Part shown: piece by piece, positions 35,830 to 49,600 of the stretch
Layout: each line of letters begins with the position of its first letter
Numbering within the stretch: position 1 is the first letter of the stretch
Origin: Thalassia testudinum
Lineage: Eukaryota > Streptophyta > Magnoliopsida > Alismatales > Hydrocharitaceae
Length of the DNA: 64,000 bases
Reading direction: 5' to 3'
Assembly (NCBI GenBank): GCA_037157565.1
Contig: JAZHRO010000039.1
Coordinates: 46,872,001-46,936,000, forward strand
The notes under the pieces: generated by a model
Told to the model about the DNA's origin: nothing
The model's database searches: none
Seen by the model: the letters and a program-made list of their open reading frames with translations, nothing else
Made by a program: the position numbers and the translations under genes

Positions 35830-37543
35830 GGTACGACAATTATTTGCCTTTCATTAGCTACTTCTAGTTTGCATTTTTGAGTTTTAACTTGCTTTCATCT
35901 TCTTGTTGCTTTGTATGCAAGAATCTCCTGGTTACACGAGATCAAATTGTGAAGTAACGGAAAAAGTTTATAGGTGAAGATCTATAGGTAGGTCTCTCCA
36001 TCTTAGATTTAGGTTTATTATTCTTGACTCCCAGGACTACTTGCATCTAGATTATTTTCATAAAAAAAATCTCTTATTCCTTTGGATTTGTGCCTAAAGA
36101 TCTTATCCTTGCAAAACTAAATTTGGATTGGATTTCAATTCAAATTTCAACATTTTATTTCGAATAATTAGTGTGTCCAAAAATTCTAAAACTTTTACTG
36201 TTTGATCCCCTTGAAATCGAAACCAATCCACCAATTTTCATGCAAAAATTTGTTGTCGATTTTTATATAAAATTCATTTACCGTTAATGGATTTTTCTGA
36301 AAATTAACTGCAAGAAATCCAGCTTCCCATATTTTTCCTAATTTTTATAAAACTCCAAATTGGATGAAATTTACTACATTGGTTTGGAAATTGGTAATTT
36401 TTTTTGAAACTCGCACCATATCTGTTTATGAAAAAAACTAGATAGGGTCTGTTTTGCCTGATTTGTTATTTTAATTTGAAAAATCTTTATAAAATATTTT
36501 TGGGCCCCTAAACATTCTGAAAAAAAATATTATGTGTGCCTAATTAAGTGGTGTTTGTGAAGCCATAGTGGTGCTATTTGGACCGAACCACTTGATCTAA
36601 TTTAAAATTAAATCATCTAGAAGTTGCATACTTAGGGTGCCACATTAGGGTTGTCAGAATCACTTTCTATTTCTAAAGGAAAAATACCAAGGTCCCATGC
36701 TTACAAAATAATTATTTGTCCACTCAAAACTTGTTTGAAAAGTCCTTATAAGTGCAACCCTAAAATTAGACTTATATATGTTTGAATCATAAAAGTCACA
36801 TCATAAATTAGATATTGTTTGTGGACCCTTGTATTAGCATGCACACACATTTGAATTGATTTAATTGGGTACCCACCCCCCTAACGCCTATCTTTTAATC
36901 CCGTGCACTTTAGATCCCAAGCACTAATTAACTTGATAGACACGCCAACTAGGTTGAATTTTATTTCTAAATTGAGCTAGACTTAGATGATTTAAATAGA
37001 AACCTTGTCTATTTGGACCAACCGGTGATAAAAAAGGTCAGTGCAGTAATCGTGTTAACCCTCAGTGGCATCTCTCCGTGCGAGGCGTTTTAGGGGGTCT
37101 CACCTTTCTAGCCAGCCAACTAATTCAAGGGTAAAAGAAGTTTGCTAAGGCTAGTAAAATTTGGACTAGGTCTGATAGGTGCAACATTTTAAGGCTAGAT
37201 CTGATTGATTGGTTGTGTAAACACTTCTCTCTCATTTTCTCTTCGCATCTCTGAAATTCTTACAAGTGTATGCACGGAAGTAAATCACAAAAGCACACTT
37301 TGTACCACCTCTACAAATAAAACCAAGGAGACTGATTATTGGTGGGTCTAGTTCTACATCTGACTTGGAATCTGACATTGATTTGATGGTTGACCAAGCT
37401 AACCAAAATTAACCCTCGAACTAGATGGATCAACAAGCTCATATCCAAAATCTCCAACTTCAACTGAATCAATTTTGATAGAATCATCAAACCTGGATGT
37501 AAAGTTGCTTGAGATTCTCCAAATCCCAAATCTGTAGGCTAAA
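35830..37543 (+). other. Untranslated leader of element C
   Basis: AT-rich, no open frame of note. Its blocks appear in the same order as in the leader of element B (17101-18460), which supports a common family. Confidence 0.5.
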
Positions 37544-37702
37544 CCCTCGAGGGAATTTTACAACCCTTCCTTATATAGACATAAGCCTTATTTTAGGGTC
37601 CCACCTGTTGATGCACATTTTGAAATCAAGCACTTCACTATACAACTCTTACCTCACTTTATGGGCAATAATAATGAGGATCCTTTTCAACTTTTAGAAT
37701 AG
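37544..37702 (+). pseudogene. gag fragment of element C
   Basis: About 50 codons: PSREFYNPS, then YFRVPPVDAHFEIKHF, LLPHFMGNNNEDPFQLLE and a TAG. This is the N-terminal part of Athila Gag and aligns with REFYDPS ... FEIKPAVHL ... GLPREDPF of element B. Nothing after the stop is clearly Gag. Confidence 0.7.
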
Positions 37703-38121
37703 TTCATAGGTATTTAGGTATTAGGAATATGTAAGGGAGGTGTAGTGCCATAAATCTTGATTCCTAAACCCTTCATTGTTAGCATGATGAAAGTAATAAC
37801 GATTTTGATGGATTTTTAATTGAATAGAAGTCAAATATTATTTAAAGAGTTAAATTAGTATTTGATTTGATATTTAATTAAGCCAAATATTATTTGATAT
37901 TAATTCGAAGGATTTGGATGCAAATAAAATGCCTTTAGGTACTTAATATTAATTGCCCAAATTAATTAGAGGGCAAGTCATGCAAAATTTAGTTAGGATC
38001 AATCTCTAGCCATTGGATCTGATCAATGGTTACCATCATATTAGAAATAAATGAATCTCTATAAATATCTCGCAATGGTGATGGAATATAGAAGAGTTCA
38101 ATGATAACAAGAGATAGGGAA
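37703..38121. other. AT-rich DNA without recognised features
   Basis: TTAATATTAATT-type sequence between the Gag fragment and LTR-E. No coding or repeat signal was noticed. Confidence 0.4.
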
Positions 38122-39754
38122 TGTTGTGTTGGTGCAAGTACACCGTGGTCTTTGCTTTTGATGATAATAAAATATTTGATATTTAATAATTGTATTTAAG
38201 TTGTGAGATTTCAGGTTATTACAATTAATTAAAGATATTGGAAGAAGCTCAAGCCATTGATCCATGGAGGTTTGAGGAGCTTGATATGGACAAAAGCATC
38301 AAGGAGCATAAGGAAGAAGCTTTGTCAAGGAGCATGGAGGTATGTAGTTTAAAGCTTGAAGATGAGAAGAATAGGACTTAGAATCTCTTGTAGTATTTCA
38401 TTATTGTTATTTTGATTTATTAGAATCTTGTAGAAGAGCCCTAAAATAAGGTTAAACACCTTAGTTAGCCGTTAGAACACCTAAGAAACCCATGCCAACC
38501 TTTAAGAGCCTCAAAACAACACAAGTCAGCTTTAGGGCGACGACCAAATTTGCTGTGTATTGACTGGCTATGTTATAGCCAGTTGACTTGCTAGCCAACC
38601 TGTCGATTGACTCCTTAGTAGAGTGTTGGCCAGCTGTTGACTAGTTGCCTAAACGTTAGTTGTACAATGGCTAAAATCCTTGGAAATTACACACATTTAA
38701 TTTCCTATTAATTTGACCCAATTTCCGAATACCCTTCACTGGAGAGTCAATCATTAGTCGACTAGTCCTTTAGTAGGGCGTCATTTGATACTGTAGAAGC
38801 CATCGACTAGATGCCAAGAAATCCCAAGTTTAGGAACTTAGAGCTTAGAATCCTTTAGTAGCCAGCCGACTGTCAGTCAACCTACTATACTAGCCTAAAC
38901 CAACCCCCAATCGACTAACCAGTATAGGTCACTTATGGTTATCTTAACTCGTTATAGGGCATCGACTTATTTTTGTTGTTGGCTGACTAAGCCTACACAA
39001 GCCAAGCAACTAGGCACCGACTAACTTGTACTATCTGCTGGATCTGATTGATTTTCTAGAAATTTGTTCCAACAACTTTGAGCATTAATTGCTCCAATGG
39101 CTATAACTTGTCTCAAAGCCTATCTAGAGTGTTCCAAATATCTCTATAAATAGTAGTAAACACTCCCAAGTCTACATACACATATTAAAAGAGAAATTCA
39201 AATGTGCAACACTATTGAGTGCCGTTACTTATTTCACACAATTAGTGAGAGATCAAATTAAGGAATTGTCAAACTACCCTTCGAGCAACCAAATCCCAAT
39301 TTGAGAGCATTGAATCGCAGTGCTTCCACGCCTATCTACTTCCACTTTAGGAAAGTTTCCTTACACCTATAGGAGCTACATTTAGACTTTATTTCGGGGC
39401 TCTATAGGTTATTCTATTTTCATTTTTCTTTCGGTATTCACGTTGTAAATTCTTGCCTCATTTGGAGAAGAAATACTCATTGTGGAGGAGAGTGGTCTTT
39501 GAAGTACACCATCCTAGTTGTATTGAGGTTACACTACTCTTATTTAAGTAGTGTGTTAGTGGATTTTTTTGACTCAGTTGATTGAGAAATCTTAAGTTGC
39601 GAGACTTCGGTAGTGGTTTTTAGCTGGGTTAGATTTTCATCTAAATATCTATCTCATTATGGTGAATATTTATATGATCAATTTATATTTTATTTGATTT
39701 TCATTTTTATTTATTTTATACTATTTACCCCCCTCTAGTGCAAACATGCATATT
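38122..39754 (+). mobile_element. LTR-E, copia-like LTR (solo or remnant)
   Basis: It starts with TGTTGGTGCAAGTACACC (38127) and a TTTTGATGATAATAA block as in LTR-B, and ends in an AT-rich tail with TACCCCCCTCTAG (39725-39740), the SIRE-type ending. TATA near 39143-39150 (CTCTATAAATAG). GGGAA occurs at 38117-38121 and 39755-39759 and may be the target duplication, but the implied right end (..CATATT) is not CA, so the exact borders are uncertain. Upstream of the TATA it is rich in CGACTAG, GCCAG and TTGACT words instead of CAGACGTCTG. Confidence 0.55.
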
Positions 39755-39759
39755 GGGAA

Positions 39760-42059
39760 GCCAAGGATCAGTAAAGTTCAAGAAATGTAGAGCTTTTTCT
39801 TACTTAACACCTCACCTTTTGAAGAGGAATCTAAAGACGGTTGATGTAACGATGACCTGCAAAATGTGGGCTAATCACAACTTACATTACTAATCTAATA
39901 TGCTTGTTGGGATTTTGTAAAAATCACATGAGTATGCCAACATCTCCTATCGAGGAGCATTTTTAATGTAAGAAGCAAATATTAGCATATGAAGTTGTCG
40001 AAATTTCTTTCCAGGTGGAGAAGCCTGATGAGAAAATGGATTTTACAAGGCAACGATGGGGCATGTGAGCTACTTTCTTTGTCCAAGCATTTTCCCATTA
40101 TGCAGAATTAAAAGGGGAAGGATACGAAACCCCATCCCATGCTCCAAAGTCTTGATCCGGAATTAAGCATTCGATTGAGCCTTGACGCACATTAAGCATA
40201 TTGGCAATAAGGAAAAGGTAAGAACCAGGTACCTACTAATTCCTTGTAGCAAGTGGGCACAAGAGAAGAGGAAGCATGCTTAAACTTCTAAACTTTATCT
40301 TCATGCATTAGGAGCATTAAATCAATCCTTGAAGCCCTTATCTTAGAGCCTTGAAAACCTTTGAGGTGGGGCTTAAAAGCATAAGCCTTAATCCATCGAA
40401 CAATAAGGCTTTAGTATCTTCTAAGTGGATTGGATTTAGTGGAACATTAACAAGGCTGCTTATCTCAACCTTCTCTCTCCCATGTCTCATCTGTTAAACT
40501 TATATTTATCATGCATCCTATCTCCCTCCCATTTATTCACTACATCCATTCTCTACACTAAAATCAAATAAAATAATATTACAACTTTCCCTCCATATCT
40601 ATTCCCTCCTCTCAAATTAAATAAAGTAACACATATCTTACAACACATCAAATCACCGATCAAATCCATTTTGCGTTACTCTATCCAATTAAACCCTCCC
40701 ATAATAAATCTTAAACAAAATTTTTCCTTAATAATCATCCAAATGAGCCTATATTTTTACCTTCTAATGCCGTTGGTATTGACTTTGTTTTCATCATAGT
40801 TGACATCCTTCCAACGAATGAACACAACACTATCCGCGTGCAGTCCAAGCCCCAAAGTCCTTTTCCCACTATCTATTTGGAAAAAAATTGTATGTATGGC
40901 ATTAAGAAATAACTAATCGTTAATGATGGTTTGGGAAAATTTAATTACCTGGGAGCTGTAACAAAGTTGACTTTAGTTGGGAAACCTACAACCCTTGCAG
41001 GCCACCTTTAACATCTCACCCACACTTAGAAGCTTCACTACTACTTAGCTCACAAGCTTCCTCCTCCCTTCGCCCGCTACTGCTGCTTCCCTCTACTGTG
41101 CCTCCTCGTCACCTTAGCTCCTTTCCTCCATCGTGTGTTCGCCGCTGCCACACTGGAGAAGTCATCCTAGATCGTGTGTCGAGGGCTTAGTCAGAGGTGC
41201 TCGCGACCCACTGCCCACTTGTGTTGTCGTGAGAAGGTTCCTCCTCTTCATTAACTTCTTATCTGTGTGTAAATTTAAGCAGTTGCCTCTGTTAGGGTTG
41301 GAAATATATTGTTTGCAGTCCAATATATTTGCAGATTCAAAAAGGCATTAAAGTAGCCGGAGGTTAAGTTTTCGTATAGCAAGAAAATCGATAGTTTCCT
41401 TTCTTGCTTTATAGAATGTCAAGTACACTTTTAGATCAACGTTCCAGACATCCAAGATTTCATTTTCATCACACTTCCAAGTTGCTACAGAAAGTTCCCT
41501 AATTCCAATCCGAAATTATGAACTTTCCATCCCCATACATCTAGTCTACCATATCTACAGTTGCCTCCAAAACTAGTAACTTTCTCCTTGTTCAAGTTCA
41601 TTTTAGTTTTTAATCCACATTAAACATTATCTGCCATCATTTTAGTCACGTTTGGTTGACAAAAAGAATAAATTAGTTAATTCAGACATTTGAGATATGC
41701 TTTTAGGAAGTTTTTCTTTTGTTAGCTGTCACTTTTAGGAAGATTCTCAGATTCCTAAACTTTACATTTGATATTTGAGATATCTCAATAGTTCCTTAAC
41801 TTTTAATAAGTGCAGAAGACCCACTAACTAATATGATGGTAAAAGGATTGGATTTGAGAAGCACCATTATTTTGTAATATATTATGTACATGCATGATGT
41901 TTGATGTGGCTTATTTCAGGTTGGGTAGAATGGGAAGGAGTATGCTATATTTGTTGTATGCGTATGGGAATGTATAAGATGGAGAAGATGGTTTTTAATA
42001 TGATAGGAAGTTCATCAAGAATTTCAGAATTTTAAGTGATGAGTTAGAATTTGAAAAGC
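39760..42059. other. Unassigned region upstream of the transposase
   Basis: No long frame or shared repeat was recognised. Positions 41030-41130 are CT-rich, like a plant 5' untranslated leader, and from 41925 the plus strand begins to look like the decayed N-terminus of the transposase. Mutator terminal inverted repeats were looked for by eye and not found. Confidence 0.35.
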
Positions 42060-44815
42060 TTAAGGAGAAGATTATTAAAAGGCTTCATCTTGATCCTTTG
42101 ACTCAGGACATTGAGATAGAGCACAGGTTTCCCATGGTCACGGATTGTGCTCCAAATGTGAAGATCACATACACTCCTTCACCTATTGTTGATGACAGTG
42201 ATGTCGAGGGAATTCTTGGTGTCGTTGAGAACATGTGTCAAACTTATCTGCTAGAGTTGTACATCGAGGTTATTAAGTTAATCATATTGAAAGGCTTGAG
42301 AAGCATGGAGTAGCCAAAACCTCTACTTAAATCGTGAAGACTGTAGTGGGCTCTACAGCTAATATCCATGGTTGTCACAGTCCTGATCCAACCTTGAATC
42401 CCTTCATGGAAATTGAAGTGCAGCATAGTTCTATTCTTATCACAAAGGTTGCGATCACTACTGAGGTGGAGCATACACTTACTACTGATGTGGAGAATAA
42501 CTCAATTAAGGGGGGTGATCATCGAGTTCGGCGGGACTCGCATCTACCATCAAGTATGGTGTTCCATTCTCATGTCCTTCAGGCGGAAGACTTGGAGATC
42601 GAGAGAGAAGAAAATGGTCACCTGCTTGATTCTGATGAAGAAACAGATGATGGTGTAGATGACAAATCTGATGATGACAAAGTGCATGTTTCGCCAGACA
42701 GTCATGCCACTATTAGGCCTGAAAGGAATGCAGTTGAAGTACCAGATGTTTATGACGTTCCCATTAGTTTCGATTGATCAAATATGAGGATAGTATCGAT
42801 GATATGCACATTGGAGGAGCGCTTTGTCGTGGGAAGACTTTCAAGGGCAAGGAAGATTTGATTTTTGTGGTGAAAACCTACCACGTGGAGAATTGTTACA
42901 ACTTCGTATGTGAGTTCGATAAGAAATGTTGGTTAATTGAATGTAGTCAGAAGGCGAAAGGTTGTAAATGGAGACTTTAAGCACATTTGAGAAAATATGA
43001 TGGGAAATTTGTAGTGGGTATCATCAAGGGACCACATACATGTGATGCTATAAAAGGCCTAGACCACCAGGAACTTGATTGCAATTTCGATGCAAAACAC
43101 ATGGTTGAGTATGTAAATGATCGAGAGGAGTTTAGGGTCAACCACTTGAAAGTTGTCTTGGACAAGAAGTAGAATTGTAAAATAAGCAAGACAAAACTGT
43201 AGGATATGAGGCGAAAAGTCGTGGAGATTGTACACGGTAATTGGGATGACTTTTACTATGAAATGATTTGTCTATTGCATGCAATTATGGAGACAACACC
43301 TAAAACTAAGATTGATTTTGAGTGGGATATGAGACTATCAAGAAATGGACATGTCATCCTACAGAAGGCATTTTGGGCATTCGAACCTTGCATTGATGGT
43401 TTTGTCTACTGTAGGCCTATAATTAGTATTGATGATACTCATCTTTATAGAAAGTACATGCACAAGCTGTTGGTTGCATGTAGTATGGATGAAGACAATC
43501 ACATAGTTCATGTTGCCTTTGCATTGGTCGATGAAGAAAGGAAAGAAACTTGGTCCTGGTTTCTTAAATGACTTAGAGATTTGGTCATTCATGGTAGGGA
43601 TGGGCCTAAATGCATTATTTCAGACAAACATGGTGGGATCCAGGTTGCAATTACAAATCCAAATGTTGGAATGCTCCCTCCATTAGTCATCCACAGGTAT
43701 TGTATGCGTCACGTGGCAAGCAACTTCAATGATGTGTTCAAGAAGAATGCTCTAAAGAAGCTTATGCCAACTACTGCGCTTCAAACCTATGGCCTTAAGT
43801 GCCAACGTTTCTTGAAGAAACTTCATGAATTAGATGATACTGCTCTTGGCTGATTTGAAAAGCAATCATTATCACCTGGTCTGTGGACTCGGGCTTGTGA
43901 TAGAGGATATAGATATGGTTACATGACGACCAACATGAGCGAAAGTTATAATGTTGTTTTGAAAGGTGTAAGGTCATTACTTGTTGCTGCATTACTGAAG
44001 AAGACTCTTTATAACTGTGTTAAGTACTTTAGAGAGCGACTAGCTGAGGCTGAATGCAGGATAAATAGAGGGAAAATTTACACCACATGGGCCAAGAAGA
44101 AACTTGAGATGTGGTGAGAAGTTGCCCGAAGGCATCGGGCTGAGGTCTTTCAATGGCACCTTGAGATGATATTTGAGGTTGTGATAGGTGAACAACCCAC
44201 TGAGTCCAGCATGAAGGGTTGGAAGACATCGAAAGTGAATCTAGACTTGAGAATTGGTTCATGTAATTAGTGACTGACTTGGAGGATTCCATACTCCTAT
44301 GCATGCATAGTGATGGCCCACAGAAATCTAAACGTCGATTATTATATGTCACATTTCTATACATGGGAGCAACAACTCTATTGTTATGAGGGGGGTTTCT
44401 ACCTGGAGTAGATAGGAAGTTGTGGGCATGGCAACCTTTAGAATTTTCAGAGATTATTCCAAGGAAACGTAAAAAAGGTCGTTCAAAATCAACTCGAATA
44501 CACAATGAAATGAACTTACGGGACACGTCATGATGAAATAATTGTAGCAAGTATGGTGGACTTGACCACACTAAACTCAATTGCAAGAGTACAGCTTGCA
44601 CTGGGTCGACAAATGCAGAAAATTAGGCGAATCCATCTACACATGTTGACAATCTTGGTCCATCATGATTCCCAAGCAAAAGATAACGTAAAGATTCAAA
44701 GGCAGCCAAAAATCTTAATAAATGTGGATTGTATGGAGAAGTCGGTCATAATAGGAGACATTGTCGTAATCCACTTGGTATATAAGATTTTGAGTGATGT
44801 TTGCTTCGTAAATTA
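42060..44815 (+). pseudogene. MuDR-like (MULE) transposase, decayed
   Basis: The DDE transposase of a Mutator-like element, in pieces. 42098-42777 is an acidic N-terminal region. 42774-43172 holds the MuDR DNA-binding part (GKEDLIFVVKTYHVEN, GCKWRL, HTCDA). 43206-43853 holds the catalytic core: SIDDTHLY (catalytic D, with D for the usual G), a long AFALVDEE..W.WFL strand, IISDKHGG (second D) and the HRYCMRHV motif. TTNMSESYN near 43926-43952 carries the acidic residue. The SWIM finger (PYSYACIVMA, about 44290) and two zinc knuckles (44540-44580, 44723-44765) have lost ligands, Cys to Tyr. Stops and frameshifts occur throughout, for example at 43569 and 43851. The PMD gene follows on the same strand, a pairing known from plant MULEs. 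Confidence 0.85.
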
Positions 44816-45455
44816 TTTATAATGATTAATCAATTTAAATTGATTTTTGATAGTGTCTATGTTTCTTGATTAATCAATGATATGTGTCTATTAAATGATT
44901 AATCAATTTAATAAATGGGCAACAGTAACTTGTCGCTTGCTGGTAATAGGAATAGGAACTAAAATGGTTTTAGAATTAATGTGGGTAGTTCACATTTTAG
45001 TAACAAAGCTAAGAAAAGTAGATGACAAGTTCTAAAATTGGTGCAATTAAAAGTAGCTCTCTATGTAAGTTTCTGGAATTGGTGAAATTAATTGGGTACT
45101 AAAATTTGCATTTATAGCCACGACTTGCTACCTGCTTGTAGCTCAGCAGCAACAGCAGCTTGGAGGTGGTTGCAGCTCAGCAGCAGCTTGCAAATTAACC
45201 CTCCTACAAATTAAACAAAAAATTACCCTATTGCTACAAGAATTTCAAAGGTGAACAAAACTTGTGACCTACTTTGAAGATAACTAATAGTCCATCTATT
45301 TACTTATGTGCAACTTGTGCTTCATAAAGTCATGTTTGAATTATGTAAATGTGCTTTATAAAACAGAGTGGGTGTTATATTTAGACTAATTATGTAGCTA
45401 TATTTTTAGATAATAGTCCTATTCTACTATCTGATTTTCCATTACATTTTTGTAG
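44816..45455. other. Spacer between transposase and PMD gene
   Basis: AT-rich, with GATTAATCAATTTA-type inverted words (44820-44915) and a small CAGCAG/GTTGCAGCTC cluster (45140-45190). It ends in a pyrimidine-rich TTTTTGTAG just before the PMD ATG, like a splice acceptor. Confidence 0.4.
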
Positions 45456-46620
45456 ATGGATCTGGGACCAATAGATCATAGTGTCTTGTCGGATCAGGAT
45501 GGATAACGGTCACATTTTGTTTGGGAGGGCCTTAAGAGTTAATATTGCTATTATTGTAATTATTCATTTATGGGTAACAAATATACTAATTATTTGTAGT
45601 GTTGTTTCTTTCGGGGTAATAACTTGGCTTAAGTGCCGCAAACGTGAGGCTGTTCTACGTCACAACCAGCCCATGAGAGGATACAACCATATATTGAGAG
45701 GGTCGGGTTAAGGTCTATCCTACTCCTTCCTTTTGTTTCTTTGGATCAGCACCTGATCACATCTTTGGTGGAGAGATGGCGATCGAACACACATACCTTC
45801 CCTATTTGACATGGGGAGATGACGATCACATTGAAAGACGTCGCTATCTTCATAGGTTTACCTATTGATGGAGATGTTGTCATAGGTAGACTACCTATTC
45901 TTGATGAGGACGAAATTTGTATTTGTGGCATTAAGAAAAAGAACGTCTTTCTTTACTTTATTTTTTCTTCACTTAGATGATTGTAAAAGAGTATTGTATT
46001 AGAGTAAGGAATATCTGTTTATAATCCCTTGTCACATGGTAAAAGCAGGTTCTATGAGACAAAATTGGCTACATTTGTGCCGACAGTTGCTGGGATGACA
46101 ACCATCAAACCTACAAGGATCCTGAGTCAAGTTACGTTGGTTGCAGCAGAATTTTTGAGAGCTACTAGATGAAGCAAACGAGGAGATAGTGTAGTACGCA
46201 CGAGTGTACATCTTGCTGATGCTAGGAGGAATCCTCTTCCACGACAAATCTGGTACATTGATTTCATTTACCTACTTGCCACTGCTTCAAGATTTTGATG
46301 CCGCTGGACTGCTCAATTGAGGATCTGCATGCTTGGCGGTCCTATATAGGTTTCGTAATTTTATTTCTTCCTTTCAAACTCACTATTTACATCTTCAGAT
46401 TGACTTATTATATATCATTGAAAAGTAGAAATCTGTGTAAAGTCGCCCGTAACATCACCGAACAAATCTGTGGTTGCCTTATCCTTCTATAGGTGCGGAC
46501 ATGGAAGTGGTTCCCCCATATTGCTCCTATGGTTCAATAGCAACGAAAATGGGACAGGAGGCCACTGGTGTGTCGCTGGGGTGCTCCATTCGAGGTCACA
46601 TATCATCCAATGATGTTGTG

Positions 46621-49600
46621 CGTCCCCTTGATGGAGGCGATCCGCCATGTACCGACTTACGCACGATTTCTGAAGGATTTGTGTACACCAAAGCATAAGC
46701 CGCGAAACAAAGACGAGAGTCTGATTATATTGCCTGAGCAAGTCAGCTCAATTATCCTGAGCAAATCCTCACAGAAAGCAAAAGATCTTGGCACCCCTTT
46801 GATCTCCTGTAAGATCGGTGATTTAGAATTTGATCGAGCATTATTGGATTTAGGCGCCTCCATAAACCTAATCCCTACATCCCTACTAGACCACTTCAAG
46901 GAAACTAAGCTCAATCCGACTACGGTGACCTTGCAGTTAGCAGGCAGATCAATCGAGTCACCTAGAGTTCTCGAGGATGTTCTAGTTAGGATCAGAGATT
47001 TCTATTCCCAGTGGACTTCATTGTATTAGATATGGATACTCCTGAAAATCTGAGGAACACACCAATCATCTTAGGTAGACCATTCCTAGCACAGCTAGAG
47101 CAAACATCAACTGTGCAGAGGGCCAGATCGAGTTGAAATTCGGAAATAAGTCATTACGGATTGATATCTTTAAGGCCTAGAAAGGAATAAACTGTGGGGA
47201 AATCGAAGCAGTATGCGAATCGGTTCTATGGTTGAGGACCCCAAGAAGATCTTAACCTACAGATAGAGGAGCCCAGAGCTAACCAAATTCACCCATAGCT
47301 CCCTTTTTATCTTCTGAGGCCCATCCCGAGCCCCCACCTGTTGCTGATAACCCGGTAATGGAACTGAAGTCCCTCCCAGATCATCTGAAATACGTCTTCT
47401 TGGGTTCTAATCAACCGTTTCCTATGATCATCAATTCTCGACTCACACCTAATCAAGAAACAAAGCTGATTTATGTTCTCCAGCAGCATTGAAGAGCCAT
47501 TGGATGGACTCTCGATGATCTGACTGGGATAAGTCCCTCGTACTGCACATACCGTATCTACACTGAAGAGGGCTCACGACCATCTCGAGAGATGCAAAGA
47601 AGACTCAATTTGAATCTGTAGGAGGTTGTGAAGAAAGAGATCATTAAATGGTTAGATGCTAGTATCATTTACCCGATTTCTAATAACCGTTGGGTGTGCT
47701 CAATCCAAGTTGTACCCAAGAAGGCAGGGCTCACCGTGATTACTACTGAATCTTGAGAGACCATCCCAATCCGCAGTGCGAATTTGTGGAGAGTCTGCAT
47801 ATACTACCGGAAACTGAATGTCTCCACAAAGAAAGATCATTTCTCACTTCCGTTCATTCATCAGATTTTCAAGAAACTGGTGGGAAATCGATTTTTCTAT
47901 TTCCTGAATGGATACTTCGGATATAATCAGGTGGCAATTCATCCCGAAGATTAGGAAAAGACCACCTTTACCTGCCCCTACAGTACGTATGCATTCCGCA
48001 AGATGCCTTTTGGGCTATGCAACGCATCCACCACCTTTTAGCGATGCGCGCTAGCCATATTCTCAGATATGGTAGGTAATTACCTTGAGGTCTTCATGGA
48101 CGACTTCTCGATATTCAGTGAATCTTTCGATGACTGCCTCCTGCATTTGGTCTAGATCCTTAAGAGATGCATCGAAGTGAACCTGGTTCTCTCATGGGAA
48201 AAGAGCCACTTCACGGTTCCTGAGGGCATCATTCTTGGATATCTTGTCTCTGAGAGAGGTATCTAGGTCGATTGGGCTAAGGTAAACCTGATTTCCAAAT
48301 TACCTGTGCCTAACTCGGTCAAAGATATTAAATCGTTCTTGGGGCACGTCGATTTTTATTGCCGATTCATATATGATTTTTCCAATATGCACGTCCCTTG
48401 ACGAATCTCCTCTCAAAGGACACACCTTTCGAGATGACGAGTGAGTGCATTCATGCGTTTGAGATCTTGCGTGATCAAGTCACCCAAGCACCAATTCTGC
48501 AATCCTATGACTGGTCTCATCCCTTCGAGATCATGTGCGATGCATCTGACTACGAGTAGGAGCGGTGCTGGGTCAGAAAATCGACAGGAAACTAGTGGTC
48601 ATATGTTACGCTAGCAAGACACTGAATGAGGCTTAACGTAATTACACAATTACAGAGAAAGAGCTGTTGGCCATAGTATTTGGTCTGGAGAAATTTAGAT
48701 CATACCTCCTAGGTTCCCACGTCATCATATACTCGGATCACACTGCAGTGAGGCACTTACTCATGAAGAAGGATGCAAAGCCTAGATTAATCCGCTAGAT
48801 CTTGCTGTTGCAAGAATTCGATCTTGAAATTAGCAATAAGGCAGGAAAGCAAAACATGGTAGCTGACCATTTGTCTTGCCTTCCTTCTTCAGTTATTGAC
48901 CCGTCCGAACCTATTACTAAGCACTTTCTGGATGAGCATCTCTTGACCATTAATGGACTTCCCTGGTTCGTCGACATCGTGAACTACTTGGTTACGGGGA
49001 AAGTCCCGTTAAATTGGGCAATTTCTAGGTGGGACAAGCTGATTTTCGATGCCAAGTATTATGTTTGGGAAGATCCGTATCTATTCCACATCGATAATGA
49101 CCAAGTGATCTGGAGATGCATTCCCGATGACGAGGTCAACAATGTCATCATGTTTTGTAATGACCAGGCCTACGGTGGCCACTACTCTAGGCATAAAATC
49201 GTAGAAAAAATCCTCCAATGTGGGTTCTTTTAGGCCACCATGTTCAAAGACGCACACTCCTATTGCAGGGCATGTGCCCATTGTCAGACCCTCGGCAACA
49301 TGGGCCCGCGCGATATGATGCCCTTGAATCCGATCATTGTGTGTGAAATCTTTGTCATCTGGGGAATTGATTTCATGGGACCCTTTCTAGGATCTAATGT
49401 CTTCGAGTACATCTTACTCGCTGTTGATTACATCTCAAAGTGGAAGTTGTCCCCACCAGAACAAATGATCATAAAGTTGTTCTTCGGTTCATTAAGGAGA
49501 ATATCTTTTCTAGATTTGGGGTTCTAAAAGCCAACATCAGCATGGCGGGTCTCATTTCACAAATGTGCACTTCCAATCCTTGATGAAAAAGTATGGGGTG

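Larger units (their letters stand above)
35179..37702 (+). mobile_element. Athila-like element C, 5' part only
   Basis: Consists of an LTR 3' part (about 35179-35805), a primer site (35812-35829), a long leader and the start of gag. It joins the broken pol of element B on the left and fades on the right after the gag fragment. A TATA-like CTATAAAAAA at about 35186 suggests the surviving LTR begins near its transcription start, so the upstream U3 part was deleted. Tracts of TTCTAGTT (35520-35590) occur in the U5 region. Confidence 0.65.

Noticed and set aside
38122..39754. LTR-E as a clean solo LTR with GGGAA duplication
   Set aside because: The implied right end is not CA and a second possible start (38127) would give no duplication, so it was kept only as an LTR with uncertain borders.
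39760..45455. Mutator terminal inverted repeats around the transposase
   Set aside because: None could be picked out by eye. A self-alignment would be needed before claiming element borders.
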